Shown here: piece by piece, positions 44,645 to 52,517 of the stretch | Layout: every line of letters starts with the position of its first letter | Position numbering within the stretch: position 1 is the stretch's first letter | Source: JAURFX01 sp038125265 | GTDB lineage: Bacteria; Pseudomonadota; Gammaproteobacteria; Steroidobacterales; Rariloculaceae | Direction: 5' to 3' | DNA length: 64,000 nucleotides | NCBI GenBank assembly: GCA_038125265.1 | Contig: JAYPDM010000004.1 | Location: 17,281 to 81,280 of the forward strand | Notes under the pieces: model-generated | Told to the model about the DNA's origin: nothing | Database searches by the model: none | Seen by the model: only the letters and a program-made list of their open reading frames with translations | Translations under genes and position numbers: made by a program

Positions 44645-45568
44645 TCAATCAATCGGTTCCAGCCAGTTCCAGATATCAGCGGTTTCGCCGTTAAATAATC
44701 CAAAAAAGGTGGACTGAATCTTTTCAGTAATAGGTCCTCTTCCTCCCGAACCTACTTCGTAGTTATCTATGCTTTTAACCGGGGTAATTTCCACAGCTGT
44801 TCCTGTCAAGAATACTTCGTCAGCTATATAAAGCATCTCTCTTGGGATATTTTGTTGATGAACATTAATCCCTAAATGATCTGCAATCTTTAAAACTGTA
44901 TCTCTGGTTAAACCATTTAAAATTCCGCTAGAAACAGGCGGAGTATAAATTTCGTTCTCATGGACCACAAAAATATTTTCACCTGCACCCTCGCTTACGT
45001 ATCCTTCTGTATTTAATGCAAGACCCTCTGAATAGCCCCTTTGTCTTGCTTCCATAGTTATCAAGCTGCTGGATAAGTAATTTCCTCCGGCTTTAGCAAG
45101 CGCAGGTATCGTATTTGGTGCGACTCGGTTCCAAGAAGAAATGCATACATCAACACCATTTTTTAAGGCATTATCACCCAAGTAGGTTCCCCATTCCCAA
45201 GCAGCAATCGCCGCTTCTGCTGGTTTGTCCATCATTCCTGCAACTCCCATTTCTCCATATCCTTTGAAAAATACAGGTCTAATATAGGCGCCTTTATCTA
45301 GATCATTTTTTTTAACGACTTCTATACATGCAGATTTAACTTCTTCAAGAGAGTAGGGCATCGCAATATGATAAATCTTGGCTGAATTAAATAACCGTTT
45401 AATGTGATCGGTAAAACGGAATATGACACCGCCATCCTTGGTATCATATACTCTCATGCCTTCAAATACAGAAGACCCATAGTGAAGGGCATGTGTTAGC
45501 ACATGAACTTTTGCGTCTTGCCATGCAACTAATTTGCCGTTTTGCCAAATATATTTAGTTTCTTTCAT
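44645..45568 (-). CDS. ilvE: Branched-chain amino-acid aminotransferase IlvE
   Basis: 307 residues, fold type IV PLP enzyme. HALHYGSSVFEGMRVY, YIRPVFFKGYGEMG, GYVSEGAGENIFVV and DEVFLTGTAVEITPV are the family landmarks. Last step for Ile, Val and Leu. Placed inside the leu run, between leuA and leuC, with 2-base and 14-base spacings, which lets one message supply the leucine branch and the shared transamination. Confidence 0.97.
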   Translation of the reverse strand: MKETKYIWQNGKLVAWQDAKVHVLTHALHYGSSVFEGMRVYDTKDGGVIFRFTDHIKRLFNSAKIYHIAMPYSLEEVKSACIEVVKKNDLDKGAYIRPVFFKGYGEMGVAGMMDKPAEAAIAAWEWGTYLGDNALKNGVDVCISSWNRVAPNTIPALAKAGGNYLSSSLITMEARQRGYSEGLALNTEGYVSEGAGENIFVVHENEIYTPPVSSGILNGLTRDTVLKIADHLGINVHQQNIPREMLYIADEVFLTGTAVEITPVKSIDNYEVGSGGRGPITEKIQSTFFGLFNGETADIWNWLEPID

Positions 45569-45570
45569 AG

Positions 45571-47124
45571 TTAAATTAGATTTTGTGGAATTTCTAAACC
45601 AATATTCTTTGAGTCTGACTTAAATGACAACATATTTATTACATCTATGTATGCCAATGCTGATGACTCTACTATATCTGTACTCACTCCATGTCCACGA
45701 TAGTTTTTGCCATCATAGGTAACAGTTATAATGACCTCACCTTGGGCATCATCCCCTTTAGATACACTTTTAATATCAAACTTAATTAGCTTTAGTTCAA
45801 TCTTCGAGAGGGTTGAAAGGCATTTAAAAGTTGCCTCAACAGGACCATCACCATCACAAGAGGTGCTTAATTCGCCATTTTCATGGTGCATTAATGTTAC
45901 GTTAGCACTAGCAGGAGTACCTTTTTTAGTTTTGACTTCCAAATCTAATAATGACCAAGGTCCTGCGGTTGTTTTGTCAGAAGACAAAATAATTGCTTCA
46001 ATATCTCCATCAGAGATTTCCTTTTTTTTATCTGCAATAATCTTGAATTCTTGAAATGCCGATTCAAGCTTTGCTTCATCCACATTAAAACCAAGTTCTG
46101 TGACTCGCTGATTAAATGCATGTCTCCCACTGTGCTTACCAAGCACTAAGTTAGATTTTGAAAGCCCTACATCTTCAGGCTTCATAATTTCATACGTTGC
46201 AGAATTCTGAAGCATGCCATGCTGATGTATACCAGCCTCATGAGCGAACGCATTTTCACCGACGATCGCTTTATTTCGGGGAGGGTACATACCCGTAATG
46301 TTTGAAACAAGACGACTCGTTGGATAAAGCTTATTAGTCGTCACATTAGTTTTAATACCGTAATGGTTATATCGAGTTTCTAATGCCATCACTACCTCTT
46401 CTAAAGAACAATTTCCTGCTCTCTCTCCAATGCCATTAATGGTGCATTCAACTTGCCTAGCTCCAGCTGATACTGCAGAAAGACTGTTAGCAACAGCCAT
46501 TCCCAAGTCATCATGACAATGAACGCTCAAGGTTACTTCAGGGTGATCTTTAATTGTAGTCTTTAAATGAGAAAAAACTTGATAAAACTCTTGTGGGGTT
46601 GTGTATCCAACTGTATCAGGAACATTAATAATCGTTGCACCGGCATTGATTGCAGCTAAAACGACTTCTGATAAAAATTCCAATTCAGTTCGTGAGGCAT
46701 CTTCTGGTGAAAATTCAATTTCATCGCATAATGACCGCGCATATGAGACACCCTCAACTGCTTTAGCAATAATTTCTTCTTTAGCCATTTGAAGTTTAAA
46801 CTTTCTATGAATTTCACTAGTGGCAACAAATACATGGATTCTTGATTTTTTTGCATGCTTCAAAGCATTCCATGCCTTATCAATATCATTAATATTGCAT
46901 CTTGCAAGACTGCAAACTGTAGAGCTCTTAATGGAATCAGCAATTGCGGATACGGATTCAAAATCTCCGGGTGAAGCTGCTGCAAAGCCTGCCTCAATCA
47001 CATCAACATTTAATGACTCTAGAGCCTTTGCCACCTTGAGCTTTTCATCAAGATTCATACTACACCCAGGAGCTTGTTCGCCATCCCTAAGTGTTGTGTC
47101 GAATATTTTTACAGTTTCAGTCAT
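45571..47124 (-). CDS. leuA: 2-isopropylmalate synthase LeuA
   Basis: 517 residues. TIM barrel with FDTTLRDGEQAPGCSMN and the metal-site HCHDDLGMAVANSL; C-terminal regulatory domain from about residue 390 with GDGPVEATF, which binds leucine. First committed step of leucine synthesis. It follows ilvC by 14 bases; acetolactate synthase genes (ilvBN), often beside ilvC, are not in this window. Confidence 0.97.
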   Translation of the reverse strand: MTETVKIFDTTLRDGEQAPGCSMNLDEKLKVAKALESLNVDVIEAGFAAASPGDFESVSAIADSIKSSTVCSLARCNINDIDKAWNALKHAKKSRIHVFVATSEIHRKFKLQMAKEEIIAKAVEGVSYARSLCDEIEFSPEDASRTELEFLSEVVLAAINAGATIINVPDTVGYTTPQEFYQVFSHLKTTIKDHPEVTLSVHCHDDLGMAVANSLSAVSAGARQVECTINGIGERAGNCSLEEVVMALETRYNHYGIKTNVTTNKLYPTSRLVSNITGMYPPRNKAIVGENAFAHEAGIHQHGMLQNSATYEIMKPEDVGLSKSNLVLGKHSGRHAFNQRVTELGFNVDEAKLESAFQEFKIIADKKKEISDGDIEAIILSSDKTTAGPWSLLDLEVKTKKGTPASANVTLMHHENGELSTSCDGDGPVEATFKCLSTLSKIELKLIKFDIKSVSKGDDAQGEVIITVTYDGKNYRGHGVSTDIVESSALAYIDVINMLSFKSDSKNIGLEIPQNLI

Positions 47125-47138
47125 GAGCGGAAATTAAT

Positions 47139-48125
47139 TTATTCCTGTAACCAGCTCATTCTAGACCTTAATGCCTTGCCCACAACTTCAATCTGACTTT
47201 TGAGATCTTCTTCCATCAGATTGTTGTAATTTTGAAGACCGCCTTCATACTCATTCACCCAATTTTTTGCAAAGGTTCCATTCTCAATATCATTAAGTAC
47301 TACTTTCATCTTATCGCTGGTGGTTTGATCGACGACTCTTGGTCCTTGGGTTAAATCACCGTATTTAGCTGTTTCACTTACGTATTGATGCATCTTTGCA
47401 AGCCCACCTTCATGCAATAAATCAACGATGAGTTTCACCTCATGCATACATTCAAAATATGCAACTTCAGGTTGATAGCCAGCATCAACAAGGGTCTGAA
47501 AGCCCCTTACAATTAATTCTGATAAACCACCACATAGAACGGTTTGCTCTCCGAATAAATCGGTTACGGTCTCTTCCTTAAAAGTGGTTTCTAAAACACC
47601 GCCTCTTGTGCCACCGATACCATCAGCGTAAGCAAGTGCTCGATCAAAAGCATTTCCGGTATGATCTTGATGAACAGCAATTAGGCAGGGGACACCTCTA
47701 CCTTCATCGTATTGCCTTCTTACTAAATGGCCCGGACCCTTAGGTGCTATTAAAACGACATCTAAATCTGCTCTTGGCTTAATGCGATCAAAATGAACAG
47801 AAAAACCATGAGCAAAGAGAAGCGTTGCACCTGCTTTAAGATTGGATTCAATGTCTTCATACAGCTTGGTTTGAACCATATCGGGCGTCAAAATTGCAAC
47901 TAACCCTGCATCAACACATGCATCCTTTGGGAGTACAACATCAAAGCCTTCATTTTCTGCTAACTTACTTGAGGCACCACCTGGTCTAAGGCCTATCACA
48001 ACATTGTATCCTGAGTCTCTTAAATTAAGCGCATGTGCTCGACCTTGGCTTCCATAACCAAGTACCGCAATCTTTTCACCTGCCAATACGTTTTCTTTTA
48101 CATCCTTCTCAGTAAATAGCTTCAT
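47139..48125 (-). CDS. ilvC: Ketol-acid reductoisomerase IlvC (class I)
   Basis: 328 residues. NADPH Rossmann motif AVLGYGSQGRAHALNLRDSG at about residue 20, then FAHGFSVHF, APKGPGHLVR and the all-helical knotted C-domain (YFECMHEVKLIVDLLHEGGL). Class I short form. First gene of the six-gene ilv-leu run; upstream are AGGGGAA as ribosome site and a 9-bp inverted repeat (48146-48170). Confidence 0.97.
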   Translation of the reverse strand: MKLFTEKDVKENVLAGEKIAVLGYGSQGRAHALNLRDSGYNVVIGLRPGGASSKLAENEGFDVVLPKDACVDAGLVAILTPDMVQTKLYEDIESNLKAGATLLFAHGFSVHFDRIKPRADLDVVLIAPKGPGHLVRRQYDEGRGVPCLIAVHQDHTGNAFDRALAYADGIGGTRGGVLETTFKEETVTDLFGEQTVLCGGLSELIVRGFQTLVDAGYQPEVAYFECMHEVKLIVDLLHEGGLAKMHQYVSETAKYGDLTQGPRVVDQTTSDKMKVVLNDIENGTFAKNWVNEYEGGLQNYNNLMEEDLKSQIEVVGKALRSRMSWLQE

Positions 48126-48431
48126 AGAAAAATTCCCCTAATATCTCAAATATCGCATTTAGATATTTGAAACTTAATATAAATTTTATTAACAATTAAA
48201 CTTAAAAAACTTATTCAAATACTTATATTTAGTAAAGAATCAAGCTTAATCAAGAGGGTGTATTATATATAGAGTATTCCAGCATGGCTATATCTATATA
48301 TTTACTGTTATTTTCTGAATATTTATAGAAGTAAAAAATATAACTTTTCAAGTTTGATTATTAGAACAAATAGATTAGACTAAGACCCTTAGATTAATTA
48401 TCTAGTAATTTAACAATAGTAAGGGGAACCT
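48126..48431. promoter_or_regulatory. 306-base divergent intergenic region between ilvC and the TonB operon
   Basis: The only stretch over 300 bases without a gene. Very AT-rich. It must hold the minus promoter for ilvC and the plus promoter for the DUF3450 gene. On the minus strand TATAAT occurs at about 48264-48269. Two inverted repeats are visible: a 9-bp perfect one next to ilvC (48146-48170) and TATATAGA/TCTATATA (48266-48300). No leucine- or valine-rich leader peptide and no attenuator-like GC hairpin with U tract were found. Confidence 0.6.
48146..48170 (-). promoter_or_regulatory. 9-bp perfect inverted repeat upstream of ilvC
   Basis: TCAAATATC and GATATTTGA are exact reverse complements separated by 7 bases, 20 bases upstream of the ilvC start codon. 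It could be a dyad operator or a small 5' UTR hairpin. With such AT-rich arms, an operator is more plausible than a stable RNA stem. Confidence 0.4.
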
Positions 48432-49196
48432 ATGTTTATAAGAAATATTTCATTTCTTTTCATGTCTCTTTCGCTGTTTCTTTCACAGCAGTTATTTGCT
48501 CAAAATGTTGATCAAATAATTGGAGCTGAAGAACAGCGTATCCAGCAGGGCCAAGATGCACAAGATGAGATCGATGGTGTTGTGGATGTTACTCGAGCAC
48601 GTATCGAGGAATACAGAGCCGTTATGAAAGAAGTTGATGGATTAGTTGTATACAATACTTTATTGCAAAGACAAATTGATGATCAAAATGAGACACTTCG
48701 TCAAATCAGAGAATCAATTGATAACGTTCAGTTTGTAGAAAGACAAATCCTTCCATTATTAACAAGAATGATTGATGGTCTAGAGCAATTTGTTGCGTTA
48801 GACGTTCCGTTCTTAGCCGAAGAGAGAAATAGTCGCGTAGCTAATTTGACCACTGTGCTTGAAAGAGCTGACGTTACAGCTGCTGAAAAATTCCGTGTTG
48901 TCATGGAAGCTTGGCAGATTGAAAATGACTACGGTCGAACTATTGAGGCTTATACCGATGAATTAGTGATCGATGGTAACACTCGTGAAGTCGATGTTTT
49001 AAGAATCGGACGAGTTGCCTTGTTGTATCAAACTCCTGATGGCCAAGTTTCTGGTTCTTGGGATACTCAATCCGGTGGTTGGGTCGAAGTAGACAGCAGT
49101 TATCGTAATGCGATCAGAAATGGCATTAGACTTGCGAGAAACCAAATCGGTCCAGATCTTCTGCTTTTACCAATTTCAGCACCACAGGAGGGCTAA
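48432..49196 (+). CDS. Secreted DUF3450-family protein of the TonB/ExbB system
   Basis: 254 residues. Signal peptide about residues 1-23 (ending LFAQ), then a long helical, coiled-coil region (about 25-120) rich in Gln, Glu and Arg, then a compact C-terminal domain with RIGRVALLYQTPDGQ and RNAIRNGIRLARNQIGPDLLLLPI. DUF3450 proteins are found almost only as the first gene of TtpC-exbB-exbD-tonB clusters in marine gammaproteobacteria and are thought to act in the periplasm with the TonB2-type complex; the precise role is unknown. Strong ribosome site AAGGGG. First gene of a seven-gene plus-strand block. Confidence 0.88.
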   Translation: MFIRNISFLFMSLSLFLSQQLFAQNVDQIIGAEEQRIQQGQDAQDEIDGVVDVTRARIEEYRAVMKEVDGLVVYNTLLQRQIDDQNETLRQIRESIDNVQFVERQILPLLTRMIDGLEQFVALDVPFLAEERNSRVANLTTVLERADVTAAEKFRVVMEAWQIENDYGRTIEAYTDELVIDGNTREVDVLRIGRVALLYQTPDGQVSGSWDTQSGGWVEVDSSYRNAIRNGIRLARNQIGPDLLLLPISAPQEG

Positions 49197-49199
49197 ATA

Positions 49200-50573
49200 A
49201 TGAAAAATTTAATTTCAAAATTTACAATTTTATTTTTAGTTTCTTCTTTGTTTGCTGTTAACGTTAATGCTCAGGAAGAAGAAGCTACAACGTTGCAAGA
49301 ACTTCTTGCTTTGGTTGAACAAGCTGCCGGTAGAGATGCTGCACTTGAAGCTGAAAGAATGAGAATCTTTATGTCAGATCAAGCTGCTCAGACTCAATTG
49401 TTAGCTGATGCTAATGCTGAGCGGACAAGACAAGAAAATCTAAGCACACAATTAGAAGATGAGTTTGAAGCTAATGAGCTATTATTAGCTGATGTTCAAG
49501 AACAATTAGATACAAGGCTTGGTTCTTTAAGAGAAATCTTTGGTGTGCTTCAGCAAGTTGCTGGAGATGCTAGGGCTCAATTTCAAAATTCCCTTACTAA
49601 TATTGAGTTCCCTGACAGAGGTGATTTCTTAACTGAGCTTGCTGCAAAAATGGGTAGTACTTCTCAATTAGCTTCAATTGAAGAAATTGAAAGACTATGG
49701 TTTGAGCTTCAAAGAGAGGCAACCGAATTAGGTAAAGTTAAGCTAATTCCTAACTTTCAATTGGTGACTGCTGATGGTGAGCTTGCTAATGAAAATATAG
49801 TAAGAGTCGGTGCTTTTAATATTGCTGCTAATGGAAGATATCTGCAGCATAACCCAGACACAAACTCTGTGTCTGAACTGCAAAGACAGCCTGAGCAATC
49901 AAGGTTTACTAACAGTACAGCAGATCTTCTTGAATCTGTTGATGGTTTTGCTCCGTTTGGATTAGATCCTACAAGAGGTGTGATCTTGGCTGCATTTGTT
50001 CAATCACCTAATCTCGGTGAGAGAATTGGACAAGGTGGACTTGTGGGTTATGTGATTTTATGTCTTGGTGCAGTTGGTGTGCTTATAGCACTTGAGAGAC
50101 TTGTTTCTCTTACACTTGCAGGACAGAAAGTTAAAGCACAACTTAAGAGCTCAACACCTGATGAAGGAAATGCACTGGGTCGTGTTCTAAAGATCTATAA
50201 CGAAAACCCATCTGCTGATGTAGAAAGCCTCGAGCTAAAACTCGGTGAGGCTATTTTGAAAGAAATGCCGCCTCTACAAAGAGGTATTTTGTTTATAAAA
50301 GTTATATCAGTAGTTGCTCCTCTTATGGGTCTGTTAGGAACGGTTACCGGTATGATTAATACTTTCCAAGCGATTACACTTTTTGGTACAGGTGATCCAA
50401 GAACTATGGCAGGAGGTATTTCTCAAGCCCTTGTAACGACTGTGCTTGGTCTTGTAGTTGCCATACCAACTGTTCTTCTTCATACCATCGTAAGTGGTAG
50501 AAGTAAGTCTATTACTCAAGTTCTTCAAGAACAAAGTGCTGGACTTGTTGCAAGAAGAGCTGAGGGTGCTTAA
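49200..50573 (+). CDS. TtpC-type MotA/TolQ/ExbB proton-channel protein with periplasmic N-terminal domain
   Basis: 457 residues. Signal peptide (about 1-25, ending NVNAQ), then a coiled-coil periplasmic domain (about 30-270), then the ExbB/TolQ channel domain with membrane segments near 277-300 (YVILCLGAVGVLIALERLV), 360-385 (VVAPLMGLLGTVTGMINTF) and 405-430. TtpC is the fourth part of Vibrio TonB2 systems; it joins the ExbB-ExbD motor to the periplasm. An intrinsic terminator follows directly (50582-50616), so transcription of the downstream exbB may be reduced. Confidence 0.9.
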   Translation: MKNLISKFTILFLVSSLFAVNVNAQEEEATTLQELLALVEQAAGRDAALEAERMRIFMSDQAAQTQLLADANAERTRQENLSTQLEDEFEANELLLADVQEQLDTRLGSLREIFGVLQQVAGDARAQFQNSLTNIEFPDRGDFLTELAAKMGSTSQLASIEEIERLWFELQREATELGKVKLIPNFQLVTADGELANENIVRVGAFNIAANGRYLQHNPDTNSVSELQRQPEQSRFTNSTADLLESVDGFAPFGLDPTRGVILAAFVQSPNLGERIGQGGLVGYVILCLGAVGVLIALERLVSLTLAGQKVKAQLKSSTPDEGNALGRVLKIYNENPSADVESLELKLGEAILKEMPPLQRGILFIKVISVVAPLMGLLGTVTGMINTFQAITLFGTGDPRTMAGGISQALVTTVLGLVVAIPTVLLHTIVSGRSKSITQVLQEQSAGLVARRAEGA

Positions 50574-50581
50574 TTAAAATA

Positions 50582-50616
50582 GAGATGCCTCTTTAAATAG
50601 GGGCATCTCATTTTTT
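50582..50616 (+). terminator. Rho-independent terminator inside the TonB operon
   Basis: GAGATGCCTCT pairs with AGGGGCATCTC (11 bp, one G-U) around a 6-base loop TTAAAT, followed by ATTTTTT. It stands 8 bases after the ttpC-like stop and before exbB. It is a strong structure within an otherwise co-directional gene block. Confidence 0.85.
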
Positions 50617-50631
50617 CCAAAAGGGGAAATT

Positions 50632-51159
50632 ATGCAATCTTTAGTTGACGCATTCGAAGCAATCCGCGATTTTTTAGAACTAGGGGGTCCTGTTCTAAGA
50701 TGGATTGGTGTTGTTATCTTTCTTATGTGGATCTTAATTCTCGAGAGACTTATGTATTTTAGAACGGGTTTAAAAGACGCTATTTCTGGCGCATTTGAAA
50801 CCTGGAATTCCAGAGCTGAGCATAAAAGTTGGCATGCACACCAAATAAGAGAGTGCTTAATATCAGAAGTAAAAATGGTTGCTGAAGCTTACCTGCCAAT
50901 GATACAAACGCTAGTTGCCTTGTGCCCATTATTAGGCTTAATGGGAACTGTAACTGGGATGATAAGTGTATTCGAAGTGATGGCAGTGTCAGGTACCAGT
51001 AACGCAAGGTCTATGGCTGCCGGTGTATCAAGAGCGACCATTCCAACCATGGCAGGTATGGTGGGTGCACTTTCAGGAGTATTTTTTGTTACGATATTAA
51101 CAAGATCAGTAAAAGGTGAAATGAACCGTCTTGAGGATGGTTTGTCAATGGATAGGTAA
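50632..51159 (+). CDS. exbB: ExbB-family proton-channel protein
   Basis: 175 residues. Membrane segments near 20-40 (VLRWIGVVIFLMWILILERLM), 90-115 (LVALCPLLGLMGTVTGMISVF) and 130-155. The Thr/Gly pattern GLMGTVTGM is that of the TolQ/ExbB channel. It forms the pentameric motor with ExbD, using proton flow to move TonB. Ribosome site AAGGGG. It is shorter than E. coli ExbB, as usual for TonB2-type ExbB. Confidence 0.94.
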   Translation: MQSLVDAFEAIRDFLELGGPVLRWIGVVIFLMWILILERLMYFRTGLKDAISGAFETWNSRAEHKSWHAHQIRECLISEVKMVAEAYLPMIQTLVALCPLLGLMGTVTGMISVFEVMAVSGTSNARSMAAGVSRATIPTMAGMVGALSGVFFVTILTRSVKGEMNRLEDGLSMDR

Positions 51160-51179
51160 TTTTTTATAAGTAGAAATTT

Positions 51180-51596
51180 ATGAGAAAAAATTCAATTACA
51201 AATATACAGATGGAACAAGAGGAGAATGAAATCAACCTAACACCTATGTTAGATGTTGTTTTTATCATGCTCATATTCTTCATAGTAACTGCCTCTTTTA
51301 TTAGAGAAACTGGACTTGATGTAAATCGACCTGATCAAGATCAACCTCAGGTTGTTTCAAATGAAGAGGGTGCAATCCTAGTAATCATTGATGATACTGA
51401 TGATATTTGGATCGATAATAGGATTGTTGATCCTCGTGCAGTCAGCGCTAATATCACAAGACTATATGCAGAAAATCCAGATCGGCCAGTTGTTGTACAA
51501 GCTGCACCGGATTCATCTGCAGAAACATTAGTGGGTGTTATGGATGCATCAAGACTCGCTGGTGTATTTAATATATCTATCGCGGGAGGGCAGTAA
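51180..51596 (+). CDS. exbD: ExbD-family protein, copy 1
   Basis: 138 residues. Cytoplasmic tail, one membrane helix with the essential Asp in INLTPMLDVVFIMLIFFIVT, then a periplasmic domain (to about 138) with NPDRPVVVQAAPDSSAETLV. The ribosome site is weak. It is followed almost at once by a second, clearly homologous ExbD; the N-terminal segments of the two are close to identical while the periplasmic domains differ. Confidence 0.95.
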   Translation: MRKNSITNIQMEQEENEINLTPMLDVVFIMLIFFIVTASFIRETGLDVNRPDQDQPQVVSNEEGAILVIIDDTDDIWIDNRIVDPRAVSANITRLYAENPDRPVVVQAAPDSSAETLVGVMDASRLAGVFNISIAGGQ

Positions 51597-51597
51597 T

Positions 51598-52005
51598 ATG
51601 AGAAATATTCGAGAGCAGCTCAATGAAGAGGAAGAAACAGAGATTAATCTCACTCCCATGCTTGATGTTGTTTTCATCATGCTTATTTTCTTTATTGTTA
51701 CAGCAGTTTTTGTCAAAGAGCCTGGTGCTGAAGTAAACAGGCCTGATGCTCAAACAGCATTTACTCCAGATTCTGGAAGTATTTTTGTTGCTGTGACAGG
51801 AAATAACGAAATCTGGGTTGATAGAAGTGAAGTGGGTATTGAGGGTGTGAGGCCTGCCATTGAGAGGATTAGAGCTGAAAATCCAGAAGGTGGGGTTGTT
51901 ATCCAGGCTGATACTGAAGCATCTAATCAATTTGTCATAGCTGTGATGGACGCAGCTAAGGCAGCAGGGGTTGATAATATTACCATTGCTGCTGCAGTGC
52001 CATAA
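51598..52005 (+). CDS. exbD: ExbD-family protein, copy 2
   Basis: 135 residues from the ATG at 51598, one base after the copy 1 stop; the longer frame back to 51535 lies within copy 1 and is rejected. The same INLTPMLDVVFIMLIFFIVT motor helix, then a diverged periplasmic domain (NPEGGVVIQADTEASNQFVI). ExbD dimers sit inside the ExbB pentamer, so the pair could form a heterodimer. Confidence 0.94.
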   Translation: MRNIREQLNEEEETEINLTPMLDVVFIMLIFFIVTAVFVKEPGAEVNRPDAQTAFTPDSGSIFVAVTGNNEIWVDRSEVGIEGVRPAIERIRAENPEGGVVIQADTEASNQFVIAVMDAAKAAGVDNITIAAAVP

Positions 52006-52066
52006 TTTTGAGTATTTTGAGTATTTTTAATATACTGATTTTAAGTAATTATTAGGGGATAGAATT

Positions 52067-52504
52067 ATGATAGCAAGATATGCATTGTCACTTGGTGTAG
52101 GGTCAGCGATAACTTTTGCTCTTTTTTTCATCATGCAGCTTCTCATTGCNNNNNNNNNNNNNNNNNNNNNNNNNNNNNNNNNNNNNNNNNNNNNNNNNNN
52201 NNNNNNNNNNNNNNNNNNNNNNNNNNNNNNNNNNNNNNNNNNNNNNNNNATCGTTAAAGTTGCTCCGGTTTATCCTGCAAGAGCACTCAGAATGGGTATT
52301 GAGGGTTACTGTATTGTTGAGTTTACAGTGATGCCTAATGGCGCAACTAGAGACGCGTATGGTGTTGATTGTTCAAATTCTGTCTTTGAGAGAGCATCAG
52401 TGGAGGCAGCTTTAAAATTTAAATATAAACCAAGGGTTATCGATGGGGTTGCTGTTGAAGTCCCCAATGTGCAAAACAGAATTACTTTTGAGCTAGCTGA
52501 ATAA
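52067..52504 (+). CDS. tonB: TonB-family protein, interrupted by an assembly gap
   Basis: An N-terminal membrane anchor (about residues 5-27) is followed by 100 N and then the TonB C-terminal domain: VKVAPVYPARALRMGIEGYCIVEFTVMPNGATRD, ending VEVPNVQNRITFEL. The gap replaces the linker, normally Pro-rich. The frame is open through the gap, but its true length is unknown. It transmits motor force to outer-membrane TonB-dependent receptors. Short TonB of the TonB2 kind. A clear AGGGG ribosome site precedes the start. Confidence 0.9.
   Translation: MIARYALSLGVGSAITFALFFIMQLLIXXXXXXXXXXXXXXXXXXXXXXXXXXXXXXXXXXIVKVAPVYPARALRMGIEGYCIVEFTVMPNGATRDAYGVDCSNSVFERASVEAALKFKYKPRVIDGVAVEVPNVQNRITFELAE
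52150..52249. other. Assembly gap, exactly 100 N
   Basis: A run of exactly 100 undetermined bases between the TonB membrane anchor and its C-terminal domain. Placeholder for unknown sequence; a repetitive Pro/Glu/Lys linker is the usual content here and a likely cause of the assembly break. Confidence 0.97.
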
Positions 52505-52517
52505 TATAAGGATTTTT

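Noticed and set aside
48266..48300. TATATAGA/TCTATATA inverted repeat in the ilvC-DUF3450 spacer as an operator
   Set aside because: Simple TA-rich repeat with a 19-base loop; expected by chance in this composition. Only noted in the region entry.
51577..51930. 117-codon minus-strand ORF opposite the second exbD
   Set aside because: Antisense to a well-conserved gene and with no recognisable domain.
51535..52005. Longer start for the second exbD at 51535
   Set aside because: The extra residues lie in another frame of exbD copy 1; the ATG at 51598 gives the family N-terminus.
52014..52035. Tandem TTTTGAGTA repeat before tonB
   Set aside because: Two copies only of a 9-base AT-rich unit; too short to call a functional repeat.
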